A stretch of DNA of 64,000 nucleotides from Pleionea litopenaei (GCF_031198435.1 NZ_CP133548.1:3072001-3136000), one strand, 5' to 3'; positions 9,127 through 19,674 are shown, numbered from the stretch's first letter. The notes: generated from the letters alone by a model not told the origin. Numbers and translations: made by a program.

Positions 9127-9870
9127 TTAATATTGTGCTTTGAATGCACGAGTGGCTAAAGTCAAAAACACAGCGGTCATTAACAATAAAATTCCAACAT
9201 GCAAATACCAATCGAAGCCTAAACTTTGTTGTTGAATGGCGAGCGTCAATTGAGCTAAGTGAAACGCTGGAAAAATCCACGCAATTTGTTGAATGATTTC
9301 TGGAAGTAAATTTATCGGCAACCAAAGACCGGATAAAAATGCCATGGGTAAGTAAATTAAATTAACAATGGCAGGGGCAGCTTGCCCTTTCAGTTTTAAT
9401 CCTAGCCAAAGACCTAGTGCAGCAAAAGGCAAACTGCCTAATAATAATGTCAGTAATGTGCCTGTCCATTGCGCTAAGGTTAATTTCACTCCACCCCAAA
9501 CGGCAGCCAGAATGAATAAGCTCAGAATGATGAACAGCGCAAAGGCCATTGCGGTTAACGTGCGGGCGAGAAAGTACGCCGAGATGGGCATTGGGCTCGC
9601 TTGCTTTAGTGCTAACCATCCTTGATCTTTTTCAATCGCAACGCCAACACCAAATGAAAATAATGCAGGACCTATTACGCCAAATACACCATAGGTCGCC
9701 ATTAAGTAAGCCGGGTATTGATTGCCTCCTTGATTGAATAACAGGCCAAAAAAAACATAAAAAATTAATGGAAAAATAAGGCTAGGTATGGCGAACGCGG
9801 GAACACGAATCGTTTTCAGAAATTCGCTGCGAGTTTCTAACCAATAAATAGTCATGGTGTTAACCTTCAT
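9127..9870 (-). CDS. ABC-2 type transporter permease
   Basis: The 247-residue protein has six hydrophobic helices and a short cytoplasmic N-terminus, the usual ABC-2 permease layout. Its conserved segment GLWLPINLLPEIIQQIAWIFPAFHLAQL matches the family's signature region before the last helices. The start ATG overlaps the ATPase stop codon (ATGA). AGGAGG lies 7 bases upstream, which favours this codon over the in-frame ATG five codons later. With the ATPase it forms an exporter, perhaps of a lipid-like compound or antibiotic. Confidence 0.88.
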   Translation of the reverse strand: MKVNTMTIYWLETRSEFLKTIRVPAFAIPSLIFPLIFYVFFGLLFNQGGNQYPAYLMATYGVFGVIGPALFSFGVGVAIEKDQGWLALKQASPMPISAYFLARTLTAMAFALFIILSLFILAAVWGGVKLTLAQWTGTLLTLLLGSLPFAALGLWLGLKLKGQAAPAIVNLIYLPMAFLSGLWLPINLLPEIIQQIAWIFPAFHLAQLTLAIQQQSLGFDWYLHVGILLLMTAVFLTLATRAFKAQY

Positions 9871-10838
9871 GATTGTGCCTCCTGTATTTCCTTGACTTTT
9901 GACTGAGCGGCTAAGTACTCACTTTTTTCTTGAATATTTAAAGCGTCGAGTGAGTTAGATGGGCGTTGCAGGTTTTTAACAATGTCTTCAAGCGAACGTT
10001 GAACGACCGTGAGATCGCTGAGTAAAGGATCTAATTCAAAGAGACTTTGTAAGGTTATTTCACAGCGTTTCGAAGTCACTATATAGTGTTGTCCACGCTG
10101 CTCGACGCTCTCGAGTTCTGGTAAGTTCTCGATTTGCTGAATAGTTATTTGGCTTTTAAAACGAATACTTTTTGCATTGTATTGAGACTTGAAATCGTTG
10201 AGTGAGCCGTCAAAGACAACTTTTCCCAAGGTTAAATAAATCAGTCGATTGGCTAATGCTTCGGCTTCTTCTAAATAATGCGTCGTGAGCAAAATCGTTT
10301 TTCCTTGCTGCCGCAATTTTTCAATGCATTGCCAAAGTACTTCCCGTGCGCTGATATCAAGACCAACGCTTGGTTCATCTAAGAAGATAAGTTGTGGATT
10401 TCCGCATATTGCCAGTGCAAAGTAAACGCGTTGCTTTTGTCCTCCCGATAATTGATCCAATTTGCGGCTCGAAAGATCGGTTAGCTGTGCTAACTTAAGC
10501 GTTTCATTGATTGGATGTGGATTGGGGTAATAGCTAGAAAACAGTTGAATGTGTTCATACACGGTAAGCGTTGTAGGAAGCTGGGTCGATTGCATCATAC
10601 AACCTATTTGTTGGCGTGAAAAAATGTGTCCAGGTGGATATCCAGCAATGGATATGTCGCCTGATTGCGCCTTGATTAATCCTAATAGAGTATTGATCAG
10701 GGTACTTTTACCCGCACCATTTGCACCAAGCAACGCGATGACTTCACCCTTATTAAAGGCCAGTGAAAGGTTTGTTAATGCGGTTAAATCTTGATAGCGT
10801 TTAGAAAGATTTGAGATGGTCAGTATCGGCGTATTCAC
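9867..10838 (-). CDS. ABC transporter ATP-binding protein
   Basis: The 323-residue product has Walker A GANGAGKST, a Q-loop in MMQSTQLP, the signature LSGGQKQR, Walker B LIFLDEPSVGLD and the H-loop in TTHYLEEAE. The C-terminal 100 residues resemble the extension seen in drug- and lipid-export ATPases of the CcmA/NatA type. This is the first gene of the exporter-amidohydrolase-sensor cluster. The ATGA overlap with the permease indicates one operon. The divergent intergenic region holds a TTTGTCAT direct and inverted repeat that may be the operator. Confidence 0.92.
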   Translation of the reverse strand: MNTPILTISNLSKRYQDLTALTNLSLAFNKGEVIALLGANGAGKSTLINTLLGLIKAQSGDISIAGYPPGHIFSRQQIGCMMQSTQLPTTLTVYEHIQLFSSYYPNPHPINETLKLAQLTDLSSRKLDQLSGGQKQRVYFALAICGNPQLIFLDEPSVGLDISAREVLWQCIEKLRQQGKTILLTTHYLEEAEALANRLIYLTLGKVVFDGSLNDFKSQYNAKSIRFKSQITIQQIENLPELESVEQRGQHYIVTSKRCEITLQSLFELDPLLSDLTVVQRSLEDIVKNLQRPSNSLDALNIQEKSEYLAAQSKVKEIQEAQS

Positions 10839-10906
10839 TGGGGCTCCTTGTCGATGTGCTGCGATGATTTATTATTGCTTGTCGTAAAAGAAGAAAATAG
10901 AAAGCT

Positions 10907-10936
10907 TTGTCATCAATTTATAATGACATTTGTCAT
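10907..10936. promoter_or_regulatory. TTTGTCAT repeats, possible response-regulator operator
   Basis: TGTCAT occurs at 10908-10913 and again at 10931-10936. The second copy pairs with ATGACA (10923-10928) to form a 6-2-6 palindrome. The site lies 85-98 bases upstream of the ABC ATPase start in the divergent region. NarL-type regulators bind short inverted half-sites, so it is a candidate site for the linked regulator. This is inference. Confidence 0.35.
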
Positions 10937-11062
10937 ATAGCATTGGTGGTGCTGTAAGTTTTTATTGATTGTGCTGACTGCAGTTGAACGAGTCGACGTC
11001 GATGGGAAAGAGACCCTCTCATGAAGTCGTTAATTAACGAAGATAACGAAAAGGATAAAATT

Positions 11063-11386
11063 ATGTTAAAAACAACAACGTCGGTTGTCGAAGGCCGAGA
11101 GATTGAAGAGTATCTTGACATAGTCGTTGGCGAAGCCATTCTTGGCGCGAATATTTTTAAAGATATTTTTGGCGCCATTCGAGATGTTGTCGGTGGGCGA
11201 GCGGGTGCTTATGAGAAAGAAATGGGAAATGCACGAACCATCGCATTTCAAGAAATGGAATCCGCCGCGAGATCACTCGGTGCAGATGGTATTGTAGGAA
11301 TCGATATAGATTATGAAGTGGTTGGCCAGCAAGGTGGTATGATGATGGTCAGTGTGAGTGGGACCGCCGTGAAATTTAAACGTTAG
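11063..11386 (+). CDS. ybjQ: YbjQ/UPF0145 family protein
   Basis: The 107-residue protein has the complete, highly conserved YbjQ core: [33 protein letters not shown], then [20 protein letters not shown] and the C-terminal [11 protein letters not shown]. The open frame reaches back to 11021, but the ATG at 11063 has AAGGA 8 bases upstream and gives exactly the family length. The molecular function is unknown; members form pentameric assemblies. A cupin gene starts 10 bases downstream, so the two are probably co-transcribed. Confidence 0.92.
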   Translation: MLKTTTSVVEGREIEEYLDIVVGEAILGANIFKDIFGAIRDVVGGRAGAYEKEMGNARTIAFQEMESAARSLGADGIVGIDIDYEVVGQQGGMMMVSVSGTAVKFKR

Positions 11387-11396
11387 AGAGAGCATT

Positions 11397-11762
11397 ATGA
11401 CCTCGTCAGTGATTAACTTTGCAGAGAAGTTAACTCAATTAAATGAATACTGGTCTCCTCGAGTATTAGCTGAGCTGAATGACTATCAATTTAAGGTAGC
11501 CAAAGTGCAAGGCGAGTTTGTATGGCATAGTCATGCAGACACAGATGAGGCTTTTATCGTTCTAGAAGGGCAACTGCTCATAGAAATGCGAGAAAAGTCG
11601 GTAGTTTTAAATAAGGGGGAACTGTTTGTTGTTCCCAAAGGTGTCGAGCATCGACCTATCGCAGAATCTGAATGCCATCTGCTATTAATAGAACCTAAAG
11701 GGGTTGTTAATACGGGCGAAACACAGAGTGAATTAACTGCTGCGATGGATCAGTGGCTTTGA
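11397..11762 (+). CDS. single-domain cupin protein
   Basis: The 121-residue protein is a small cupin. Motif 1 is seen in WHSHADTDEAFIVLEGQL (metal-ligand histidines and glutamate), and motif 2 in GELFVVPKGVEHRPIA (third histidine). No other domain is present. Members bind a divalent metal and may act as isomerases, dioxygenases or sensors; no substrate can be assigned. It lies between ybjQ and a small hydrolase in the same orientation. Confidence 0.88.
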   Translation: MTSSVINFAEKLTQLNEYWSPRVLAELNDYQFKVAKVQGEFVWHSHADTDEAFIVLEGQLLIEMREKSVVLNKGELFVVPKGVEHRPIAESECHLLLIEPKGVVNTGETQSELTAAMDQWL

Positions 11763-11807
11763 GTAAGGCGCGTTGTGAAAAACCTATATATTGAGGGACG
11801 CATTTGA

Positions 11808-12311
11808 ATGCTGGTTTTGTTTTCGCATGGAAAAGAAAGCGGTGCTTGGGGTCGAAAGATCCAACAACTCTCGCAAGTCAGTTCTAAAGTAGGACTCGCT
11901 GTCGATAGCATCGATTATACCGATTTAGATGAACCGGATGAGCGAGTTCAGCGGTTACTTTTGTATTTAGCGCAAGTTGATGTACCCGTCATTTTAGTAG
12001 GCTCTAGTATGGGCGGTTATGTTTCACTGGTCGCGGCTTCTTTGCATAAGGTGCAAGGGCTTTTTTTATTAGCGCCCGCATTATATATGGATGGATATGA
12101 ACAACAGAGCTACCAACCAATACCCTGTCCTCTAGAAATTGTTCACGGTTGGCATGATGATGTGGTTCCCGTCGAAAATTCGTTACGGTTTGCTAAGACC
12201 TTTCCGTGTACTTTGCATTTAGTTGATGATGATCATCGGCTGCGAAAGAGTTTGCCATCGATAGAAAGTTGGTTTGAATCTTTTTTAGCGCCCTACCAAG
12301 AAAATCGTTAA
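11808..12311 (+). CDS. small alpha/beta hydrolase
   Basis: The 167-residue protein has a minimal alpha/beta-hydrolase fold with the oxyanion strand MLVLFSHGKESG, nucleophile elbow GSSMGG, an acid in HGWHDDVVP and catalytic His in DDDHRL. The short length and lack of a cap domain match RBBP9/YdeN-like or esterase families that act on small substrates. It follows the cupin by 45 bases. It is convergent with dsbD, with only 38 bases between. Confidence 0.83.
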   Translation: MLVLFSHGKESGAWGRKIQQLSQVSSKVGLAVDSIDYTDLDEPDERVQRLLLYLAQVDVPVILVGSSMGGYVSLVAASLHKVQGLFLLAPALYMDGYEQQSYQPIPCPLEIVHGWHDDVVPVENSLRFAKTFPCTLHLVDDDHRLRKSLPSIESWFESFLAPYQENR

Positions 12312-12349
12312 TTCGTTTCAAAGTAGGGCATTGCTAAGCGTCGGTGTGG

Positions 12350-14317
12350 TTAGTGTCCGATGGCGATTTCTATGCGCTGTGCAAAGGTCTCGGCATTTTC
12401 AAATCCTTCTGCGCGCATCGAGGTGACTTCATTCCCTTCAAGATCAAAGAATAAAATAGAGGGTAGACCAAAAATTTTAAAGCGATTCATTAACGCCAAA
12501 TCTTGCGCATCACCCGCCGTGACATCGGCTTGTAATAAGATGGTATTACTCAGCGCTGCTTGTACTTTAGGATCGGGAAAGGTGAGTTCAGCAAACTCAT
12601 AACAAGCCGCGCAATATTCGGCGAAGAAGTCGAGCATAACCGTTTTATTTTCTGCTTTCGCCTGTGCTAAATAGCGATCAAGATCGTCTGTTGATTTGAT
12701 CAGGATAAACCCAGCGTGGTCGACGTATTGTTGCGTTTCTTGTGGGTTATTGCCTGAGACGCTAGCTGAGCTATGCCCTCCTGATGAAGCCATTTTTAAC
12801 GGTGAAAATAAACTATTGTTGCCCATCGCTGCGCCAATAATAAGGGTAAGGCCGTATGTCAATATTACGATACTTATTCCTTTCCAAAATGTTGGCCAGC
12901 CGTTCTCAACTTGGCGAAGAGCGCCCATGAAAACAGCACAGACGATGAGTAGGCTTCCCCAAAGCATTAAATAGATGAAGTCAGGGATCAGATGTTTGGT
13001 GATATATAATGCAACGCCAATCATGAGAACACCGAAAACCGCTTTAACCGCATTCATCCAATTACCGGCACGCGGTAATAAAGACCCACCGCCAACACCA
13101 ATGAGTATTAAGGGAATGCCCATTCCAACGGCTAATCCGTACAAGTAAATGCCTCCAATGAATGGGTCGCCAACTTGGCTTATCCACGTAAGAATGGCAA
13201 TCAAAGGAATGGTGACACACGGAGACACGACCGCACCAGAAACGACGCCCATGATCGCTGCGCCAATGTAACTACCACTTTTTTGCTGTTGGCTAATATT
13301 ATTTAATTTATTCTGAAGGGCTGTCGGAAGTTGAATTTCAAAAAAACCGAACATACCGAGGGAAAGAATTAAAAATACAACCGCAGCACCGATAACGAAA
13401 GGCGGTGATTGGAGAGTAGCGGTAACACTTGCACCAATACCTGCAACAATAAACCCTATAATGACGTAAGGTATGGCCATAAATTGCGTGTAGGTTAGTG
13501 ACAATAGAAACGCTCGAGAGGTGGTAATGTCTTTTCCCTCACCCGCGATTATGCTAGAAATAATCGGCATCATCGGAAATACACAGGGCGTAAACGCTAG
13601 CCCTATGCCTAAAACAACTAACGAGAGAAACGCCCAGATTAAAGACGAGTTATTCAAGGTATCCAAAATACGATCTTTTTCTGACTTAAATTCAGAGTTG
13701 CTGCTCTTTGGTTTTGCCTCTTTCGATGAAAGATCCGTTGCCTTGTTTTGAGAATTATCTTTAGGGCTCTTCTCAGCGGTTTCATAAACCGATTTTAACG
13801 CTGGGGCTGACCAGCCGTTGGGTTCACCTTCTGCTGCGTCAAATTGTTCTGCTGTGATTGCTTGAGTCCGCCAAGTCGTACCATCAATAGCAAAGTAGCG
13901 TCGTGTTGGCGGATAACACAATCCTGCCTCTGCACAACCTTGAAACTTTACTGAGGCGTAAAAGGTCTCGGCAGCGTCTTTAAATTTGCTACTGAGTTGC
14001 AATTGTTTTTGGTAAATCTGCACTTCACCGAAATACTCGTCAACCTTATGTTTGCCATCAGGTAGAAAGGTTTCGGTGAGCGTTGCTTGTTTCAGTTCGA
14101 CAGCAAACTGATGTTGGTATAAGTAATATTCGGGTGCAATCGTCCACTCAGCAACTAGCTCATCAGAAAACCCTTTCAGAGATAATTGAAAGGCTTGATC
14201 GACTTCGAGAAACTCATCGGTTTGACCGAACAGTTGCTGTAAATCCAACTCTTCTTGTGCCGCTGAGTAGTTGGTCGAAGTTAAGAGGAAAAGCGTGAAC
14301 AGAAGACGTTTTAACAT
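12350..14317 (-). CDS. dsbD: thiol:disulfide interchange protein DsbD
   Basis: The 655-residue product has all three DsbD modules. The signal peptide (MLKRLLFTLFLLTSTNYSAAQ) leads to the periplasmic alpha domain with the CAEAGLCYPP cysteine pair. The eight-helix membrane domain carries one cysteine in TPCVFPMMP and one in SPCVTIP. The C-terminal thioredoxin-like gamma domain has CAAC in FFAEYCAACYEF. It transfers reducing power from cytoplasmic thioredoxin to periplasmic DsbC, CcmG and similar partners, which suits the c-type cytochrome domain of CoxB encoded here. The ATG at 14317 overlaps the cutA stop codon; a TTG eight codons upstream is in frame but less likely. Confidence 0.95.
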   Translation of the reverse strand: MLKRLLFTLFLLTSTNYSAAQEELDLQQLFGQTDEFLEVDQAFQLSLKGFSDELVAEWTIAPEYYLYQHQFAVELKQATLTETFLPDGKHKVDEYFGEVQIYQKQLQLSSKFKDAAETFYASVKFQGCAEAGLCYPPTRRYFAIDGTTWRTQAITAEQFDAAEGEPNGWSAPALKSVYETAEKSPKDNSQNKATDLSSKEAKPKSSNSEFKSEKDRILDTLNNSSLIWAFLSLVVLGIGLAFTPCVFPMMPIISSIIAGEGKDITTSRAFLLSLTYTQFMAIPYVIIGFIVAGIGASVTATLQSPPFVIGAAVVFLILSLGMFGFFEIQLPTALQNKLNNISQQQKSGSYIGAAIMGVVSGAVVSPCVTIPLIAILTWISQVGDPFIGGIYLYGLAVGMGIPLILIGVGGGSLLPRAGNWMNAVKAVFGVLMIGVALYITKHLIPDFIYLMLWGSLLIVCAVFMGALRQVENGWPTFWKGISIVILTYGLTLIIGAAMGNNSLFSPLKMASSGGHSSASVSGNNPQETQQYVDHAGFILIKSTDDLDRYLAQAKAENKTVMLDFFAEYCAACYEFAELTFPDPKVQAALSNTILLQADVTAGDAQDLALMNRFKIFGLPSILFFDLEGNEVTSMRAEGFENAETFAQRIEIAIGH

Positions 14318-14643
14318 GATTCTACCGATTTTTTTAGCCAATTTAAGTAGTCGTCGCTGATAGCCAACATAGGCAAAACGACGAGTTCAGGCACCTCGTA
14401 AGGGTGCAGCTTTTTTACTGCTTGCTCCAATTGTTCGAGTCGTTGCTCCGTTGATTTAACCACCAACTGAAACTCTTCATCGCACTCAATTTTACCTTGC
14501 CAGGAGTAAAAAGACCGGACGTTGGGCACAATATTGACACACGCGGCCAAACGGCTCTCGATTAGGTGCTTCGCGAGTTGATCTGCAACCTCTGAATTCG
14601 GTGCAGTGGTCAGTAAGACGATTGACTCTGGCGATTGTTTCAT
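14311..14643 (-). CDS. cutA: divalent-cation tolerance protein CutA
   Basis: The 110-residue product matches CutA across its length: IVLLTTAPNSEVADQLAKHLIESRLAACVNIVPNVRSFYSW, EEFQLVVKST and LHPYEVPELVVLP. CutA forms PII-like trimers; its role is linked to metal tolerance but is not settled. The frame extends to 14712, but the ATG at 14643 gives the usual family length; neither start has a strong ribosome-binding site. It is coupled by overlap to dsbD, an arrangement common in Gammaproteobacteria. Confidence 0.93.
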   Translation of the reverse strand: MKQSPESIVLLTTAPNSEVADQLAKHLIESRLAACVNIVPNVRSFYSWQGKIECDEEFQLVVKSTEQRLEQLEQAVKKLHPYEVPELVVLPMLAISDDYLNWLKKSVESC

Positions 14644-14739
14644 TTTTTTGTCTGAAATAGTTTGCAGCTTAGAAGAGCATAAAGTTAGCCACCCAGAAAA
14701 GCCAGTGGACATGTGTACACTGGCCAGGTTTTACAGGGG

Positions 14740-16848
14740 CTATTTTGCCTCATGGGCCCAGATTAAGTGACCACTCTTGCGGTTTTGAGCTTCAGACAAG
14801 GCGGCATCGGCACGCCGGACTAAACGTTGAATATCAAAATCACTCCCTAAACGAGAGAGTCCAACCGACAGTGTGGCTTTGATTCGTTGTCCTTCAAATG
14901 CAACCGGGTTACTAGCAAATGATTGAGTCAAATAACTGATGATCCGTTCGGCTTCTTGGTCACTGCAGTGGCTTAGAATAACGCCAATGCGGTGGCTATC
15001 GAAGTAACCGACGCAGTCTGTTTTCCGTAAACGTTGTTGTAACAAGCGCGCCAACTGTTGCATTGCTCTTTCACCGAATGCGTAACCATGTTGTTGGTTT
15101 AAGCTGGCCAAATCATTCATTTCAATTAATGCTAAGAACATGGTGTCGTTCTGCCGCATTGCCCGTTCTGCCTCAATCGTGATCTGTTCTTTGAGTAATG
15201 CAGGTGAGTTAAGCCCGGTTTGGAAATCTCGCGCAAGGTGCGGTTGCAGACTGCGCGATCGTCTTGCATAGAGCTCCGCACTAAACAGTAACTGCTCTTT
15301 TTTTACCGGTTTTTCAATAAACGCTGTACCACCCGACGTCATGGCTTCGCGTTGCTTTTCGTGATTTTCTTCTGCGGATAAAAAGACAATAGGCACGGTT
15401 TTGAACCGCTCTTGCTGGCGCAAGACTTTGGTCAGTTCGATACCGTTACAGCCAGGCATTTGCATATCCATAAAGATGACTTCGGGATCAAAATTGCTAA
15501 GAGCGTTCAACAGTTCCATTGGCTCGATAACGATGCAAGTTTCGAAGCCCGCCGATGTGAGCACCTTATCATTGAATTTTGCTTGTGCTTTGGAGTCTTC
15601 CATGACGGCCACTCGAAAGGGTTCGACTGGCCCAGTGCTCTCTAAGCTGTCGAGGTATTCCATGAGTTTAATGGTGTCGATAGGTTCGGCAAAAAATAAG
15701 GTTGCGCCTAACCTCACACCTTTCAGTCTTTGTTCGAGGGTATCGTGTTCCGAAAGCACGATGAAATGACTGGTGCTGTTAACGCAGTCGGGTTGCTCTT
15801 CTTCAAAATCGTTGAGATGGGCGACAACCACCTTGGCTGAATCTCCTGCGGATGCTTGAATGGCTTGATTCAGTTCGTAGGGTAGCAAGTTGTATCCAAA
15901 GTCGACCATCTGATTCTTAAGGTCAGAAAATGCGCTGTCGTCGTTCAAACACCAGTAGATGGTGAGTTCACTGCTAGAGTCGAGTAGTTTCGGAGTACTT
16001 GAATGATCGTCAACAATACTGTGTTTAAACTCAAATTCGGGCGCTAAGGGCTTGTTCGGTGCTGGTGAAACCTGATCACTGGTTGACGGTTCTTGGTGTG
16101 GCGCATCACTTAGCTCAGGCTTGTTGGTATCGGCCTCATGGGGTTGAGGCTGTGACAAGTCGGAAGGCGCCATTTCTTCAAGTGCAGATGCGTCAGCTGA
16201 CGAGGGTGAATCGTCAGCAGTGGGCACATGAGGAGTCGCCTCTGTCGCATTTTCGGTTATTTGAGGTTCTGAGTCGAGCGATGCCTGATCGTCAAACACT
16301 TGCGGGCTAGACGCATCTTGAGCGGCTTCGGTGACAGACGCTTCAGGTACTTCTTCCGTCTCGGTGGCGATCGGTGCCGGGTCGTCGAAGCTAAGCGGAG
16401 CATTTAGGTCTATTGCGCTGTTTTTCTCGGCCTTTGAATCATCGGCTGATGACGCTGCTTCAGAGGCTTCCGCTTTTAATCGAGTCTCTTTCACTGCTTG
16501 CGTTGTGCCGGAATTGATTTGCCCGAGCTTTAAGCGCTCAGCATGGCTTTCTAAACGCTGCACAAAACGTTGAATCAAAGGCTTTTGAGATTCGATAGTT
16601 TCGCTATTAAGGTGTAATTGTGACTCAATTTTCGCCAGTAAATTGGCGGTTGACTCAACACCATATTCCAAACAAGTCTCTTTCGTTTTGCGAATTTGAC
16701 TCTCCATAGCCTTGATTCTTACCGTATCGACCTCAGATTGAATGATGTCGGAGAGTAAGCGAGCAAATTGCTGTAGCTTAATGGGAACACGGCGACAGAT
16801 GATCTTTTTAAAGTCTGCCTGGGAACTTGAACTCAGCTCAGTATTCAT
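14740..16848 (-). CDS. response regulator with degenerate GGDEF domain
   Basis: The 702-residue multidomain signalling protein starts with a helical region (1-110), perhaps Hpt-like. An acidic Pro/Ser/Ala-rich linker (about 115-290) follows. Next is a divergent receiver-like domain (295-402) lacking the acidic pocket. A full receiver (411-530) follows, with Asp461 in FMDMQMPG and Lys in IEKPVKK. The last domain is GGDEF-like (545-702). Its signature position reads FDSHR (616-620) in place of GGDEF, between VGY and IGVIL, so cyclase activity is very unlikely. It may bind nucleotide or act as a scaffold. It is divergent from fxsA and stands alone. Confidence 0.85.
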   Translation of the reverse strand: MNTELSSSSQADFKKIICRRVPIKLQQFARLLSDIIQSEVDTVRIKAMESQIRKTKETCLEYGVESTANLLAKIESQLHLNSETIESQKPLIQRFVQRLESHAERLKLGQINSGTTQAVKETRLKAEASEAASSADDSKAEKNSAIDLNAPLSFDDPAPIATETEEVPEASVTEAAQDASSPQVFDDQASLDSEPQITENATEATPHVPTADDSPSSADASALEEMAPSDLSQPQPHEADTNKPELSDAPHQEPSTSDQVSPAPNKPLAPEFEFKHSIVDDHSSTPKLLDSSSELTIYWCLNDDSAFSDLKNQMVDFGYNLLPYELNQAIQASAGDSAKVVVAHLNDFEEEQPDCVNSTSHFIVLSEHDTLEQRLKGVRLGATLFFAEPIDTIKLMEYLDSLESTGPVEPFRVAVMEDSKAQAKFNDKVLTSAGFETCIVIEPMELLNALSNFDPEVIFMDMQMPGCNGIELTKVLRQQERFKTVPIVFLSAEENHEKQREAMTSGGTAFIEKPVKKEQLLFSAELYARRSRSLQPHLARDFQTGLNSPALLKEQITIEAERAMRQNDTMFLALIEMNDLASLNQQHGYAFGERAMQQLARLLQQRLRKTDCVGYFDSHRIGVILSHCSDQEAERIISYLTQSFASNPVAFEGQRIKATLSVGLSRLGSDFDIQRLVRRADAALSEAQNRKSGHLIWAHEAK

Positions 16849-17025
16849 AGTCAGATTGTCGGTACCACTTCTCTTTCACGGCAAGCCGTGAGTAAAATTG
16901 TTAGTATAGTGAACTGACAACAGCCCAGCGTCTCGTGATATAACGAGTTTGATTAGGTGGCTGATATCAGTCGCTTAATAATTCAGCAAAGTCTTTGAAA
17001 TTCAATTAATAAGGTTAGTGTTTCT

Positions 17026-17517
17026 ATGCCATGGTTGCCAGTGATTTTTGTCGTACTTCCGTTCACCGAGCTCATGATATTACTAAAAATAGGTGCTGAA
17101 TGGGGTGTATTGCCCACTTTGGGGTTAATTATCGTTACCGCGACCATTGGTTACCAATTATTTCGGCATCAAGGAATGAGCACCTGGCAACGGGTCAATC
17201 AAAAAGTAGCGCAAGGTGAAATGCCAACCTCCGATATGACTGAAGGGGTGCTTATTCTCATGGCGGGAGTGCTGATGATCACGCCTGGGTTGATCACCGA
17301 TACGATTGGTTTGCTTTGCCTCTTACCGTTTACCCGAAGACCCTTGCTAAAGCTTTTGGGTAAAAGGCTTATGGCGAAAGTGACTGTTTACTCATCGGCA
17401 ACCAGCCAGACCACAGAAGATCCTTATCGTTCTAATTCGGGCAAGGTTTTTGACGGAGAAGCTCACGAGGTAAAGGAAGCACCCTCCGAAAATACCCGTC
17501 AACTTGACCGAGATTAA
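17026..17517 (+). CDS. fxsA: FxsA-family inner-membrane protein
   Basis: The 163-residue product carries the FxsA domain: PFTELMILLKIGAEWGVLPTLGLIIVTATIGYQLFRHQG and the second hydrophobic pair LILMAGVLMITPGLITDTIGLLCLLP. The C-terminal tail of about 50 residues is polar. In E. coli FxsA overproduction relieves phage T7 exclusion by F plasmids; its normal role is unclear. It precedes groESL here, as in many Gammaproteobacteria, but groESL has its own promoter. Confidence 0.9.
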   Translation: MPWLPVIFVVLPFTELMILLKIGAEWGVLPTLGLIIVTATIGYQLFRHQGMSTWQRVNQKVAQGEMPTSDMTEGVLILMAGVLMITPGLITDTIGLLCLLPFTRRPLLKLLGKRLMAKVTVYSSATSQTTEDPYRSNSGKVFDGEAHEVKEAPSENTRQLDRD

Positions 17518-17533
17518 TAAAAAAATTCAATTT

Positions 17534-17560
17534 TTAGCACTCTGAGGGGTTGAGTGCTAA
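17534..17560. promoter_or_regulatory. CIRCE operator (HrcA-binding site)
   Basis: A perfect 9-9-9 inverted repeat, TTAGCACTC then nine bases then GAGTGCTAA, matches the consensus CIRCE element without mismatch. It lies 74 bases before the groES start. hrcA, which encodes the repressor for this element, is at 47729 in the same window. Confidence 0.97.
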
Positions 17561-17576
17561 GAAAATGCCCCCATAT
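17549..17576 (+). promoter_or_regulatory. sigma-32-like promoter of groESL overlapping CIRCE
   Basis: GTTGAG (17549-17554), 14 bases, then CCCCATAT (17569-17576). The -10 matches the sigma-32 consensus CCCCATnT. The -35 is a 4/6 match to CTTGAA and is embedded in the right half of CIRCE. HrcA bound to CIRCE would therefore cover this promoter. The same layout with a better -35 occurs before grpE. Confidence 0.6.
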
Positions 17577-17634
17577 TCCCGCCATCACAAATTGTGTACT
17601 TATTATCAACCAACTTAACTAGGGAGATGACTCA

Positions 17635-17922
17635 ATGAGCATTCGTCCATTACATGACCGAGTGATTGTTCGTCGTTTAGAAGATGAAACGACTTCTGCT
17701 GGGGGAATTGTTATTCCTGATAACGCTAAAGAAAAGCCTAGCCGTGGCGAGATTATCGCTGTGGGTAGTGGTAAACCTTTAGACAATGGTGATGTTCGTG
17801 CCCTAGCCGTCAAAGCGGGTGACAAAGTGTTATTCGGAAAGTTTGCCGGAACTGAAGTGAAAGTTGATGGCGAAGAATTATTAGTAATGCGTGAAGACGA
17901 CATTATGGCTGTGGTTGAATAA
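17635..17922 (+). CDS. groES: co-chaperonin GroES
   Basis: The 95-residue product is a complete Gro[31 protein letters not shown] with the mobile loop, then [53 protein letters not shown]. The heptameric lid caps the GroEL cavity during ATP-driven folding. GGGAGATG precedes the ATG. It forms an operon with groEL (47-base gap) under CIRCE/HrcA and probably sigma-32 control. Confidence 0.98.
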   Translation: MSIRPLHDRVIVRRLEDETTSAGGIVIPDNAKEKPSRGEIIAVGSGKPLDNGDVRALAVKAGDKVLFGKFAGTEVKVDGEELLVMREDDIMAVVE

Positions 17923-17957
17923 CCAGTAACGTTTAGTCAGCAAAACAAAAAATTTAA

Positions 17958-19619
<1,662 letters not shown>

Positions 19620-19642
19620 GCCTGCTGTTCTCCAAAGCATGT

Positions 19643-19674
19643 AAAAAGAGCCCTGCATAGCAGGGCTTTTTTTT
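19643..19674 (+). terminator. intrinsic terminator after groEL
   Basis: An 8-bp stem (AGCCCTGC / GCAGGGCT) with an ATA loop, an upstream A-run and a downstream run of T. Confidence 0.93.
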
